A stretch of DNA of 64,000 bases from Salegentibacter sp. Hel_I_6 (GTDB lineage Bacteria > Bacteroidota > Bacteroidia > Flavobacteriales > Flavobacteriaceae), in the NCBI RefSeq assembly GCF_000745315.1, contig NZ_JQNQ01000001.1, forward strand, positions 186,001 through 250,000, read 5' to 3'. The position numbers and the translations under genes were made by a program. Numbering within the stretch: position 1 is the stretch's first letter; every line of letters starts with the position of its first letter. The notes under the pieces were generated by a model. It saw nothing but the letters and a program-made list of their open reading frames with translations, ran no database searches and had not been told where the DNA came from. Positions 1 through 8,812 of the stretch are shown in pieces.

Positions 1-1
1 C

Positions 2-424
2 AAGACCGTTAACTTCTTAAAAGCACAGAAGGAAAATATTGAAAAAGTCAATAGCGTGGTACAGAATTTAAAAGCTGTGCGCGAGATCGGTCGTAACAAT
101 CAGCGTCTTATTGCGGTGATGCAGGACGACCTTCGGGATATTTTGAACTCCCCCTATATCAAGCCAGAAGAAGTAAGCCGTGTTACCGAATCCTTCAGTG
201 CCGTGGTTGAAAACTCCCTGGAGACCGCAAGCTTTATCGATGAGATTTTATCGAGTGATCATTTAAAAATGAGTGATGCCGAGCGGGCTCAAGTTTTAAA
301 ACAAAAAGAACTCGAGTCCAAAGAAATGGTCATCGATGTGCGGTTAAAGACTAAACGCTACCGCGAGATCATTTCCTTTAGGAAAATGCAGGATAAGATC
401 AATAACCGGGAAACAGGCTTTTGA
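2..424 (+). CDS. Conjugal transfer protein, TraI position (5' partial)
   Basis: The reading frame is open to the left edge, so only the C-terminal about 140 residues are seen; the gene starts upstream. The visible part is a charged, helix-rich soluble protein with no signal or membrane segment. It is called by position: the next genes are TraJ, TraK, TraM and TraN homologues, and in Bacteroidetes conjugation operons the gene before traJ is traI. Its stop overlaps the traJ start (TGATG), so the two are translationally coupled. The sequence match alone would not name it. Confidence 0.55.
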   Translation, partial: KTVNFLKAQKENIEKVNSVVQNLKAVREIGRNNQRLIAVMQDDLRDILNSPYIKPEEVSRVTESFSAVVENSLETASFIDEILSSDHLKMSDAERAQVLKQKELESKEMVIDVRLKTKRYREIISFRKMQDKINNRETGF

Positions 425-1269
425 TGATTAGCGGGGTAATCATACTGGCTGTAGGCGTCGAATATCTCGATAGCGTTTTCCAAACCATCCAGGAGAGCGA
501 GTTTTCACAGTACACCATCGTGGGCATGAAAACTTTGGCGGTACTCTTCTTTTTAGTAAACATCCTTAAAAAGTATAATGAAGGCGTAGCTGATAGACAG
601 GGCTATACCTGGGGGCTTTCACCCGGGGATCTGGCTAAAAATTTTGCAGTGGTACTGCTGGTTATTTTCTCAACCCAAATCCTGGGGTTCTTTGACAGTA
701 TTCTCGTAGCTATTGAAAATCAGTACCGCGATACCGCCCCTGCCCTTCTCCCCTTGCAAATGCAGGAAATTCCCATCGAGGAAGATGTCTCCCCTATGGG
801 GGCGATGCGTAAAGCCATGGCTTTACTTTATGAAGCCCTGGTGACCCCCCTCTACGGCTTTAAAACCTTTGCATTTCTAATCAGCCTGTTTTTATGGATC
901 CTTGATTTATTCATCTACCCGCTATTTTTGGCAGAGCGTTATTTCCTCCTTGGAATTATGCAAGCCTTTTTTCCGCTGGTGCTTAGTCTGGCGGTAATTG
1001 AAAAGTTCCGTTCGATGGCCTATGGATTTTTCAGGTTGTATGCCGCAGTGTATATGCTGGTTCCGGCTTTCTTCCTGGTTAATGTGTTTATCAACGCCCT
1101 TTATACGGAAATCAACACCAATTTCTGGGAAAACCTATTTGGTACAGATTACGGGAGCGGTTTTTTCGCCCCGGTTATAGAAATGGGTTCGATAGTTTTT
1201 ATCGTGTTTTTAAAATTCAAACTCTACCGACGGGCCATTTCTTTTACCCTAAGACTGTTCACCACGTGA
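424..1269 (+). CDS. traJ: Conjugative transposon protein TraJ (inner-membrane T4SS component)
   Basis: A 281-residue polytopic membrane protein with several long hydrophobic segments (around residues 35-50, 70-95, 145-175, 180-200, 210-230 and 250-270). This fits TraJ, the VirB6-like membrane component of Bacteroidetes conjugation machines. The ATG at 424 overlaps the stop of the upstream gene and is preferred to the TTG one codon earlier. It lies in an operon directly before TraK, TraM and TraN homologues. It is somewhat shorter than the TraJ proteins I know (about 330 residues), so the family call rests partly on order. Confidence 0.7.
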   Translation: MISGVIILAVGVEYLDSVFQTIQESEFSQYTIVGMKTLAVLFFLVNILKKYNEGVADRQGYTWGLSPGDLAKNFAVVLLVIFSTQILGFFDSILVAIENQYRDTAPALLPLQMQEIPIEEDVSPMGAMRKAMALLYEALVTPLYGFKTFAFLISLFLWILDLFIYPLFLAERYFLLGIMQAFFPLVLSLAVIEKFRSMAYGFFRLYAAVYMLVPAFFLVNVFINALYTEINTNFWENLFGTDYGSGFFAPVIEMGSIVFIVFLKFKLYRRAISFTLRLFTT

Positions 1270-1347
1270 AGCCTATAAAGAGAATCTAAAATGGTTCTTT
1301 TAATAAGCTTCGATATAACCTATTTAGTCATAAAAAATAGTTCAAAA

Positions 1348-1962
1348 ATGAAAACACCATATAAAAATATCTATTCGATATTAAGGCTCAACCGCTTTAT
1401 AGTACTGGCCGTAGTACTTTGTTCGCTGTTTTGTAGTGTCTTTGCTATTTGGATGGCCATCTCCACAAGGAATATGGCATTAAACAGCGCCTTTGCCATC
1501 AATACCGATGGGAGCATCATTCCCTTAAAGCTGGTGACCCAAAAAGAAAACTTCCGAGTAGAAGCCCTGGCTCATTTGGAGCTGTTTCACACCTACTTCT
1601 ATAATATTGATGCCAGCAATTATGAGAAAAACCTGGAAAAAGCATTATGGCTGGGCAATAGTTCGGTAGACAACCTATACAGGCAGAAAAAGGCCGAAGG
1701 GGTTTACAACCGCTTATTGCAGTACTCGCTGGTCCAAAAGGTATTAACGATCGATTCGCAGCTGGAAGAAAAGGAGGAATCGTTTCATTTTAAAACTACC
1801 GTTATTTTCGAGATCAACCGCGGCAGCATTGTGGATACCTACGAACTGGTTACCACGGGAAAACTACTCATCGTAGATCGTCACTTCCCCCATAACCCAC
1901 ACGGGCTCCTCATTACGGATTATTTCGAAAACAGTTTAAGAAAAGTACCCTCACAAAATTAA
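1348..1962 (+). CDS. traK: Conjugative transposon protein TraK (VirB8-like)
   Basis: Encodes 204 residues: a short cytoplasmic N-terminus, one membrane helix (about residues 14-38) and a periplasmic domain, the bitopic layout of TraK/VirB8 assembly factors. The frame is open from 1291, but the ATG at 1348 starts the typical TraK N-terminus, with the helix close behind. The segment rich in Phe and Tyr around residues 60-85, with a conserved-looking H-L-E-L-F-H run, is typical of the family. Only 11 bases separate it from the TraM-like gene, leaving no room for the small TraL protein often found between them. Confidence 0.8.
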   Translation: MKTPYKNIYSILRLNRFIVLAVVLCSLFCSVFAIWMAISTRNMALNSAFAINTDGSIIPLKLVTQKENFRVEALAHLELFHTYFYNIDASNYEKNLEKALWLGNSSVDNLYRQKKAEGVYNRLLQYSLVQKVLTIDSQLEEKEESFHFKTTVIFEINRGSIVDTYELVTTGKLLIVDRHFPHNPHGLLITDYFENSLRKVPSQN

Positions 1963-1973
1963 AATTAGAACCG

Positions 1974-2960
1974 ATGAAAATTGAAAAGAACAAAATCGTA
2001 TTCATTAGCGTCCTGGTGGTCATTGTGATTTTTCTTGTCACCTATACCATAATGATCACCGGGGAGGATGAAGAGCAACAGGAAAACCTCAGGCAAACGG
2101 AAATCCCAGCCCTTGAAGAAGAAAGCCAGCAAACCTATGATTCTAAACTGGAGGCTATTGATAACCTCAAAGAAGTTCGGGATAAGAATGCGCCAAGTAT
2201 TTATGATGAAACGTTTTTGGATTCCTTAGGCTATTACGATACCAAGCTTTTGGAAAAAGAAAAAGAGCGCAAGATCGATAGTATTTATGAATTGGGAAAA
2301 GCCCGACAAGCACAAATTGCCAATCTTACGCAAACCCGTCCAAGCAGACCACCGGAGAATAATAGCCCAGCCCTAATAAAAACAGTACCAAAGGTAGATA
2401 CCACGGAAATTGAGGAAACGCGAAAAATTGAAGCCAAAGAAATGGGTTTGGAACATCAATTATTCTTTGCTTCTGCTCCCAAAAAAGCTAATGATCGTAT
2501 TACAAGTACTACCGATAAGGAAATTAAGGTGATGGTTGATGGTACCCAGGTGGTTAAAGCAAATTCCAGGCTTCGGATGCGACTTGCACAACCTGCCAGA
2601 ATTGGTGACAAATTTATCCCCAAAAACACCCCGGTTTTCGGCTTTGTGAGTTTTCAGCCAAATCGGGTCCTGATCGAGATCGAAAATATCCATAAGCATC
2701 AAACTAACTTAAAAGCCTTTGACCTTGAAGATGGTAGCGAGGGTATTTACATCGAGAATAATTTCCGGGCGGAAGTAACCACGGAGGTTTTGGATGATGT
2801 AATCGGTGATATTAATATTCCAAGCGTGCCACAGGTCAGCGGAATAAGCAAAGTATTTCGAAGAAATAACCGCAATGTAAAGGTGACCATTCTAAATAAT
2901 TACAGATTAATTCTCAAAGCCAATAAACCTGAACTAAACTGGGGATTGGCTAAACAATAA
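1974..2960 (+). CDS. traM: Conjugative transposon protein TraM
   Basis: 328 residues: a membrane anchor at about residues 8-28, a Glu/Lys/Gln-rich linker that probably spans the periplasm, and a C-terminal domain from about residue 190. That domain carries the TraM pattern: V-x-V-D-G-T-Q, then IP-x-NTPVFGF, then NRVLIEIENI, then DLEDGSEGIYIE. Such proteins play the VirB10-like scaffold role linking inner and outer membranes. The gene sits between traK and traN in the usual order. Confidence 0.85.
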   Translation: MKIEKNKIVFISVLVVIVIFLVTYTIMITGEDEEQQENLRQTEIPALEEESQQTYDSKLEAIDNLKEVRDKNAPSIYDETFLDSLGYYDTKLLEKEKERKIDSIYELGKARQAQIANLTQTRPSRPPENNSPALIKTVPKVDTTEIEETRKIEAKEMGLEHQLFFASAPKKANDRITSTTDKEIKVMVDGTQVVKANSRLRMRLAQPARIGDKFIPKNTPVFGFVSFQPNRVLIEIENIHKHQTNLKAFDLEDGSEGIYIENNFRAEVTTEVLDDVIGDINIPSVPQVSGISKVFRRNNRNVKVTILNNYRLILKANKPELNWGLAKQ

Positions 2961-2970
2961 AACAATCATT

Positions 2971-3804
2971 ATGAAAAAGTATATTTTAACCAAGGCTGCT
3001 CTACTGGTTTTTATTTTCACCAGTGCACAAACCCAGGAAAAACTGGACACTATCTACGCCAATGATCATAAAAATGTTGCGCTATTTTTTCCCGAAGCGA
3101 TTAGCCAGGGGCTTACTGGAGCAGCACATTTTGTTTTTACTTATAACCGGGATAAGCAGCAGCACTTTGGGCTCCTACAGGCCAAATCCGGCAAGGAAAG
3201 TAACTTATTAGTTATCGGTGTCGATGGTTCTGTCTTCTCCTATATCCTAAAGTATAAAAAACAGCTTTCCCGGCTGAACTATTTTATCCCTGAAGCAGAA
3301 AGTATAGGAAAGGAAAAGCCTGTTGCTATGGTTTCTATTAAGACCAGTAATTCACAAAAATACTTAAGCGATAAGGAAGATTATTACCGAAAATTCTGCA
3401 GCTACTTGCTTAGTAAGAAACAACGTATTGGCCGGATAAAAAAACGTAAGTACGGTATCATATTAAGTGTTGAGGATATCGTTTTTAATAAGGAGCAGCT
3501 CTATTTTGTGATCAAAATTGAGAATAGATCAGGTCTGGATTACGATCTCAATTTCTTAAAATTGGTCAGTGAAACACGCAAAAAGGGAAAGAAGAAATCC
3601 CTGCAGCGTTTATACCAGGATCCGGTTTTTAAATACAAGATGCCGACCAAGGTTCGAAAAAATAAAACTGTAAAAATAGTTTATGTACTGCCAAAGTTTT
3701 CATTGTCTAAAGAAAGGAGGGCGATTTTGGAGCTCAATGAAAAAGACGGGGAACGAAATTTAAAACTAAAGGTATCGCATCGGTTAATTAATAATCCGAA
3801 TTGA
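2971..3804 (+). CDS. traN: Conjugative transposon protein TraN (DUF4138)
   Basis: 277 residues with an N-terminal signal peptide (about residues 1-20, ending near SAQT), followed by the TraN/DUF4138 pattern (NVALFFPEAI..G, FVFTYN). TraN is an exported or outer-membrane-associated part of the mating pore. It starts 10 bases after traM and is the last + strand transfer gene here; the usual downstream traO, traP and traQ are absent and an AbiE module lies there instead. The stop codon is inside a perfect 8-bp inverted repeat (3801-3808 with 3814-3821) that has no T-run. Confidence 0.8.
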   Translation: MKKYILTKAALLVFIFTSAQTQEKLDTIYANDHKNVALFFPEAISQGLTGAAHFVFTYNRDKQQHFGLLQAKSGKESNLLVIGVDGSVFSYILKYKKQLSRLNYFIPEAESIGKEKPVAMVSIKTSNSQKYLSDKEDYYRKFCSYLLSKKQRIGRIKKRKYGIILSVEDIVFNKEQLYFVIKIENRSGLDYDLNFLKLVSETRKKGKKKSLQRLYQDPVFKYKMPTKVRKNKTVKIVYVLPKFSLSKERRAILELNEKDGERNLKLKVSHRLINNPN

Positions 3805-3838
3805 TAAGGAAAGCTTATCAAATTAGAAGCTCTAAAAT

Positions 3839-4816
3839 TTAAATTTCCCATTTCACTTCTTTTAACCTTACCGAAATCCTCATCAGGGATTTTAGAACCT
3901 CCCTCTCTTCGGGAAGGTCTCCGGTTAGCAACTCACTAAACGAACCAGAATAAGTTTTGCTCAAGGATTTCCAAACCATCTTTGTTTGACTAAAGAACAG
4001 GGACTGGGACGGATGTTTCAGTAACCACTCCTTATCCTTGGGAATGGCCTTATCATCATCTTTACCTACTTGCAGCAGCATTTTTTCAAAATCATCTGAT
4101 TGCAAAAACGATGAAATTCTATCTCGTTGCAGCAGTTGATGGATATCATAGGTATGGCGAACCTTATCTTTTAAATCTTCTAAAGGATTTTCAGTATAGG
4201 AAAACCTGATCAGGCTTATTATTTTTTCACAAAATGTACGTTCTATACTTAATGCCGTAACCTTAAAAGGTTCCAGGTGATACGCATTGATAAGGTCTAC
4301 ATTATTAGTCGTGGCAATAAAAGCCGCAATCATGGAATGGACACTGACTATTTCCGATGGATGGGATTTGCCCAGACTTGAAGCTTCCACTACAATATGA
4401 TCCCGGATCTGGCCAAAGGCACCCGCCACGCCTACTTTATCGTAACCATAAACCACTTTTCTAATTTTGCCCCGTTTATTTTCTAAAGGATGGTCGGGAA
4501 TAACAGTCATAACAGGTTCCAGTGCACCAGTGACTTTTTTGAGTTTTCGCTTTAAGGAATTATCGGATTCCCCCTCCTCTTTTATAACGACCAAATCGAT
4601 ATCTTCGGAAAAGCGCTCAATTATGCCAAAGCATTTAGATAGGGATGTTCCACCTTTAAACACGGCGAGTTGCCTGGTTGATTTATTAGTAAAAATCTCT
4701 TTAAGTGCTAAAGTAACCCAATAGTCCTTTTCTACATAGATTTCAGAAATCCCAAAGTGTTGGGCAGTAGCTACAATAGCTCCCTGAAATGCAGTTTTAT
4801 AATTATGTAAATTCAT
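3839..4816 (-). CDS. AbiEii-like nucleotidyltransferase toxin
   Basis: 325 residues of the AbiEii/DUF1814 family. The signature K-G-G-T-S-L-S-K and, about 13 residues later, R-F-S-E-D-I-D-L are the nucleotide-binding and metal-binding motifs of the nucleotidyltransferase fold. AbiEii toxins act in abortive phage infection and as type IV toxin-antitoxin partners. The ATG overlaps the last base of the upstream antitoxin stop (ATGA), so the pair is translationally coupled. It lies between the transfer operon and the mobilisation operon, a usual place for defence or stability cargo. Confidence 0.88.
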   Translation of the reverse strand: MNLHNYKTAFQGAIVATAQHFGISEIYVEKDYWVTLALKEIFTNKSTRQLAVFKGGTSLSKCFGIIERFSEDIDLVVIKEEGESDNSLKRKLKKVTGALEPVMTVIPDHPLENKRGKIRKVVYGYDKVGVAGAFGQIRDHIVVEASSLGKSHPSEIVSVHSMIAAFIATTNNVDLINAYHLEPFKVTALSIERTFCEKIISLIRFSYTENPLEDLKDKVRHTYDIHQLLQRDRISSFLQSDDFEKMLLQVGKDDDKAIPKDKEWLLKHPSQSLFFSQTKMVWKSLSKTYSGSFSELLTGDLPEEREVLKSLMRISVRLKEVKWEI

Positions 4817-5541
4817 CAGGAGATCTTCCAGTTTGAAATGGTGGGCAATATATTTTCGGGTATTCCGAATTCATACTTACTTAAATAATTAAGGGTGTTT
4901 TTAAGAGGTTCACTCACCTCGTTAAATGAGAGTGCCTCAAGAAGAGCGCCTAACAATGCCCTTACTTTGGGAGGATAAGATTTAGCAAGATCAACTAGTT
5001 GTATTTTATCGGTATCGGAAAGCCCTTTGATTTTTTTCTTTAAAAAATTAACCCCCTTCTTTTTATCCAAATCTGGAATTTTCTTAAAATCCTTCATTAC
5101 GTCCAGTAATTGCAAGAAGGGAATACTTTCTTTGGATACAGGTGCATAACTTTTAGCAGGCTTTACAACAAGGTTTCCTATCTTGGTTTTTATCACCTTA
5201 TCCCAACTGGCCACTCTTACCGTAGTAGGGATTTGAGTAGTAAGGCCAAGTTCATTATATAACCGAGTGCCTGTTATGTATGCCATTGGCTGACCGTTTT
5301 CAAAAAGATGACTATAAAGTAATTCTTCCTCACTTGGTTTTATTTCCCCAAAAATAGTTTGTTTGGGCTTATAATACATCCCATTTTTATATCTTTTAAT
5401 CACACCCCTGGCAGCCATCCTGCTTAAAGCTTTTGCAGCAGCAGAAAATTCGGTTTGGGGAATAGATAAGCTATCATAGGTAAATACCTTTCCGGTATTT
5501 ATACGATCTACTTTAGACTTTATGGATGTCGCAATATTCAT
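4816..5541 (-). CDS. AbiEi-type antitoxin (DUF6088 family)
   Basis: 241 residues. The N-terminal 60 form a winged-helix-like domain (basic, with A-A-K-A-L-S-R-M-A-A-R-G-V-I-K-R-Y), followed by the antitoxin domain with Y-I-T-G-T-R-L-Y-N. Such proteins neutralise AbiEii and repress their own operon. The frame is open from 5580, but ATG 5541 is chosen because the promoter at 5549-5580 would place the transcript start next to it. The interleaved inverted repeats just upstream are the likely autoregulatory operator. Confidence 0.82.
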   Translation of the reverse strand: MNIATSIKSKVDRINTGKVFTYDSLSIPQTEFSAAAKALSRMAARGVIKRYKNGMYYKPKQTIFGEIKPSEEELLYSHLFENGQPMAYITGTRLYNELGLTTQIPTTVRVASWDKVIKTKIGNLVVKPAKSYAPVSKESIPFLQLLDVMKDFKKIPDLDKKKGVNFLKKKIKGLSDTDKIQLVDLAKSYPPKVRALLGALLEALSFNEVSEPLKNTLNYLSKYEFGIPENILPTISNWKIS

Positions 5542-5548
5542 AGCACCA

Positions 5549-5615
5549 CAAAGATAGTGAATTAAAATATAAAATGTCAAGTTTTTTACAGTATTTACTT
5601 GACATATTGTAAAAA
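5549..5615 (-). promoter_or_regulatory. Promoter and interleaved operator of the AbiE operon
   Basis: Reading the minus strand, TTG (5580-5578) is followed after 20 bases by TATCTTTG (5556-5549), an ideal Bacteroidetes -33/-7 pair. The -33 box lies inside a perfect 9-bp inverted repeat, ATGTCAAGT (5574-5582) with ACTTGACAT (5597-5605). A second, nearly perfect repeat interleaves with it (5583-5594 with 5604-5615). The start codon lies only 7 bases past the -7 box, so the transcript is leaderless or nearly so. Confidence 0.75.
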
Positions 5616-5645
5616 TGAATAGTAATAATTAATAACTATTTCCGC

Positions 5646-7235
5646 TTACTCAAATATAGACCTGGCCTCCTTATAAACTCTTTCAAAATTAGATTCCAAA
5701 TCAGCTTTAGAATAAGGTTTTTGTTCTTTAGCCGAAGGTAGATCTCGCCCAATCTTCTGCAGTTTAAACTGTATTTTTTTATCCTTACCATCGGCGTAGG
5801 TTATAAACTCTCCCTGTTTCAGACGGAAGAAAACATCGGCACGGATTTTTGGGATTTCCTTCTCTCCGGTGGTTACCCGAGTATCAAAATCAAGACTGTA
5901 CCCGCGATTCACACTGGTGGTGGGTTTCTTCACAATTTCAAAAAAGCGCTCGTAGTATTTCGCGGTGTCGGGATCATTAACCTTCCCAAAAAACTGATAG
6001 GACAGGTTACTTAATATAGCCTTGCTGGCTTTATCCCCATACATCATATCGTTTTGGATCTTATCCTGCATTACATAAATTGTAGCGATATCATAACTCC
6101 TCAAAGTGGCCGGAATGCGGTGCATATTCAGCAAACGAAGAGTCGGTGCCTCTTCCATCAGCAGGAAGGAAGCTTTGGAATTACGCACACTCATTTGCTT
6201 AGTTATGGTATGGATGATGGTGGCTATGACCGGAGAGTAGGAAGCTTCGTATTTGGGATTGTTCACTACGGAAATAACCGAAGGGTTTTGCTCACTATTA
6301 ATATGAAGTGGTACTTCATCTTTAGAAAGGACCATAAAAATCTGTTGGGTACTGATCCTTTTAAGGGCATTGGCCAGGGTACTTTTTACCCCGGCCGTTT
6401 GCCGCTCAGAATCTTTACCGCTAATAAAGGCATCGGCCATCGCTCGGGAGGTGGTATTGGTTTCCAAAAACTGGATCAGGCTATCGGTATCCAGGTATTG
6501 GTAGATAGCGATAAGGTGCGGGAGGGTACAAAACTTCGGATAATCAGTTTTTAATTTCCAGATCAATCCTCCGATTAGCCCTTCTGCGGCATCATTAAAA
6601 AATTTTGTAGTCCCCGAGGTACCTGATTCCCGTTGTTCGAGGAGGTTTTCCACTAGTACCCGGGAGACTTCATTGACGCTTTCCTCGTTTTCCAGGTATC
6701 TTAGAGCGATGGGATTCACCCTATGGATGATTTTATCAAAGGAAATCACCTTAAAAGGAATTTCCCGGTCTTTAAAAAGCGGGTAGGCCATTTCAGTGAG
6801 CTCAAAATCTTTATAGTCGTGAATCACCCCACAAAAATTTTCTTTTTGAAAATGCTTTAAAAAGCCATACACCACGCTTTCGGTCTTCCCGCTTCCGGCA
6901 GAGCCAATAACGGAAGCACCGCGTTTAATATTCTCCAGTTTAAATTTTCCTTTGGTGGTCGCAAAACCGACCTGGTATTTTCTATCGATCTTTTTATTAT
7001 CCTGATCCTTATGTAAAAATACATACATCAGGGTATTGATTAGGAGCAACGGACACCCCAGGAATAACAAAGCCGGAATCCACTGGTTATCCTGGCCCCC
7101 ATAAATACCAAGGACCACCATCAGCAATAAATTCAAAATAAAAGCAAAGCGGTTGATAAGCTTAAAACATATATAGAACAATATGCTTACCAGCCCGATG
7201 ATCAGAAGCAATCTAAAAAGGTTTTCTATGTCCAT
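5646..7235 (-). CDS. VirD4/TraG-type conjugative coupling protein
   Basis: 529 residues. Two or three membrane helices occupy residues 5-75, then the ATPase domain begins with a Walker A motif at residues 111-120 (GSAGSGKTES). Downstream V-I-H-D-Y-K-D-F (Walker B-like region), L-L-M-E-E-A-P-T and the A-T-I-Y-V-M-Q-D block match the VirD4/TraD/TraG superfamily with its TraM-recognition domain. These hexamers bring the relaxase-DNA complex to the secretion channel. It is the third gene of a mobilisation operon, 11 bases after the relaxase. Confidence 0.9.
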   Translation of the reverse strand: MDIENLFRLLLIIGLVSILFYICFKLINRFAFILNLLLMVVLGIYGGQDNQWIPALLFLGCPLLLINTLMYVFLHKDQDNKKIDRKYQVGFATTKGKFKLENIKRGASVIGSAGSGKTESVVYGFLKHFQKENFCGVIHDYKDFELTEMAYPLFKDREIPFKVISFDKIIHRVNPIALRYLENEESVNEVSRVLVENLLEQRESGTSGTTKFFNDAAEGLIGGLIWKLKTDYPKFCTLPHLIAIYQYLDTDSLIQFLETNTTSRAMADAFISGKDSERQTAGVKSTLANALKRISTQQIFMVLSKDEVPLHINSEQNPSVISVVNNPKYEASYSPVIATIIHTITKQMSVRNSKASFLLMEEAPTLRLLNMHRIPATLRSYDIATIYVMQDKIQNDMMYGDKASKAILSNLSYQFFGKVNDPDTAKYYERFFEIVKKPTTSVNRGYSLDFDTRVTTGEKEIPKIRADVFFRLKQGEFITYADGKDKKIQFKLQKIGRDLPSAKEQKPYSKADLESNFERVYKEARSIFE

Positions 7236-7246
7236 AACAATTAAAA

Positions 7247-8278
7247 TTAAATTCCGATTGAACTTGATTTAACGGCTACCTCTACCCCTTTTTTGAGCCT
7301 GTTAAAAATTTTGAGGGCAAGTTGTGCCTGGGAAGTTGGAATGCTGGGCATCATCGGGATACCTGATTCCCGAATGAGCTTAAAAGCAAGTGCTTTTTCG
7401 TTAGCCGGTAATCCCATTAGCGCGGTAAAATAGTGGTTCGGGTTTTTGATAAATTCCTTTCGTGCCGTATAGGTTTCCACAAAGTTACGCTGGTAACCGA
7501 AAGTTTTATCAAAGGTCTTTTCTGCCTTTTCAAAAAAGCGGTCCCGGTCAAATCCGCGTTTAACGGTCTTGCCATTAAAGTTAACTTCTGAAGCTTTGTA
7601 TTTACTACCCGGGGACAAGCTTACCGAATTAGAGGCATCCTTTCTACTTACGATAATATGGATATGGCTTTGGTTTCCTGCTTTGGGCATCCCCTGTACG
7701 ATTCGCTTACCATCTTGCCGATGTGGAGCCCTGGCTTCCAGTTTCTCAATTTCCTTTTCCCGTTTTTGAATACTTCCCTGCATCAGACCGGTTTCTATTT
7801 TTCGGATTTCACTTTTGAGTTGAAGGATTTTGGTCGCATAAGGCTGGTTTTCCCGAATCTGGCGGTCGATACCTTTAAAGCTTCGGGTATGTTCAATTTT
7901 AGCGTAATATTTAATATCATTAATATTAATCGGCCTTCTGTCTATTTCCCGGTTAAAACAGGCCACATAATCTTTCATCAGTTCCCGGGTATACCTTTGT
8001 AGATCCTTACTACTATTTTGCAGCCGTTTTAATTCGTATTTGGAAGGGCTAACGGTAATGGAATAGAACTTCGGTTCTTTCTTTTTGAGCTTGGCGGTAT
8101 TGTTATCAATTTCTTTGACAACTTTCTCCGGGTTTATGGCATCCTTATATTGATTAAAGAAATGTTCCTTTGCTTCTTCCGCTACCCCTTCATTTTCTTT
8201 TTCCAGGTAGCTAACAAAACCGGCCGAACTTTGCGAGTAATTCCCGCCTAACTTTTGAGGTGTAATGGTGATATACAT
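7247..8278 (-). CDS. Relaxase / mobilisation protein (MobB-BtgB type, DUF5712)
   Basis: 343 residues. The motif Q-S-H-I-H-I-I-V-S-R around residue 210 is the histidine metal-binding motif of relaxases, and the N-terminal half supplies several Tyr residues as nicking candidates (for example in the Y-Y-A-K-I-E-H-T-R region). The protein should nick oriT and stay bound to the transferred strand. It lies between the BfmA-like accessory gene and the coupling protein, a common order in Bacteroidetes mobilisation operons. The catalytic Tyr cannot be fixed without an alignment. Confidence 0.8.
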   Translation of the reverse strand: MYITITPQKLGGNYSQSSAGFVSYLEKENEGVAEEAKEHFFNQYKDAINPEKVVKEIDNNTAKLKKKEPKFYSITVSPSKYELKRLQNSSKDLQRYTRELMKDYVACFNREIDRRPININDIKYYAKIEHTRSFKGIDRQIRENQPYATKILQLKSEIRKIETGLMQGSIQKREKEIEKLEARAPHRQDGKRIVQGMPKAGNQSHIHIIVSRKDASNSVSLSPGSKYKASEVNFNGKTVKRGFDRDRFFEKAEKTFDKTFGYQRNFVETYTARKEFIKNPNHYFTALMGLPANEKALAFKLIRESGIPMMPSIPTSQAQLALKIFNRLKKGVEVAVKSSSIGI

Positions 8279-8289
8279 AGCCGAAAATT

Positions 8290-8691
8290 TTACAGGTTAT
8301 TATCAGAAAAATTCTTTTCACCCCTACCATCTTGTTCCTGTTTGGGAATACCATCTTTTTTCTCCCGGAGGATTTTCTTTTCCAGGATGAGTGGTTTCTT
8401 TGGAGGTGCTTCGCTTTGGAAAAGTGAGGCGATCATCGCCGCGGTAGGTTTGGTTTGCGTTTTTTCCATATCACGCATAATGGCAATAACCGCATTGATA
8501 CGTTTCTTAAAAGAAGCTTCGATAGTCCTGCCGGTTGGGCCTAATTTTTCGTGGGGAGAGATTTCGTTATAGAAGAAAAAGTCGAGCATTGTTTCCAGAG
8601 CTTCGGTGTGTGATTTGAAGTGTATTCTTGAAAATTCCTGAAAACGTTTTGCTGTTTCCTTTTTGAACCTGATGCCGATAAATGAGTCCAT
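8290..8691 (-). CDS. BfmA/BtgA family mobilisation accessory protein
   Basis: 133 residues with a likely ribbon-helix-helix N-terminus (I-G-I-R-F-K-K-E-T-A-K-R-F, then T-E-A-L-E-T-M-L-D-F-F) as in BfmA/BtgA proteins, which bind near oriT and help the relaxase. First gene of the operon bfmA-relaxase-coupling protein. Two palindromic direct repeats start 10 bases upstream of its start codon and are candidate binding sites, which would allow autoregulation. The C-terminal third is Lys/Glu-rich. Confidence 0.82.
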   Translation of the reverse strand: MDSFIGIRFKKETAKRFQEFSRIHFKSHTEALETMLDFFFYNEISPHEKLGPTGRTIEASFKKRINAVIAIMRDMEKTQTKPTAAMIASLFQSEAPPKKPLILEKKILREKKDGIPKQEQDGRGEKNFSDNNL

Positions 8692-8700
8692 AATTCGCCG

Positions 8701-8756
8701 ATTTGTCGCAAATTCTTCCCTAAAAATGGGCGTTGGCAGGGCATTTGTCGCAAATT
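8701..8756. repeat. Two palindromic direct repeats upstream of bfmA
   Basis: The 14-base sequence ATTTGTCGCAAATT occurs at 8701-8714 and 8743-8756, 42 bases (four helical turns) apart. Each copy is a palindrome of the form ATTTG-n3-CAAAT. They lie between the BfmA-like gene and the candidate oriT hairpins and probably bind the BfmA-like protein, as operator, as oriT accessory site, or both. Confidence 0.6.
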
Positions 8757-8812
8757 GCTTAAACTCAGGAATTTAAATAAATTATAAATAACTGATTTAC
8801 AGTTATTTAAAA

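Noticed and set aside
3801..3821. Terminator after traN
   Set aside because: The 8-bp hairpin is perfect but has no T-run and contains the stop codon, so I did not call it a terminator.
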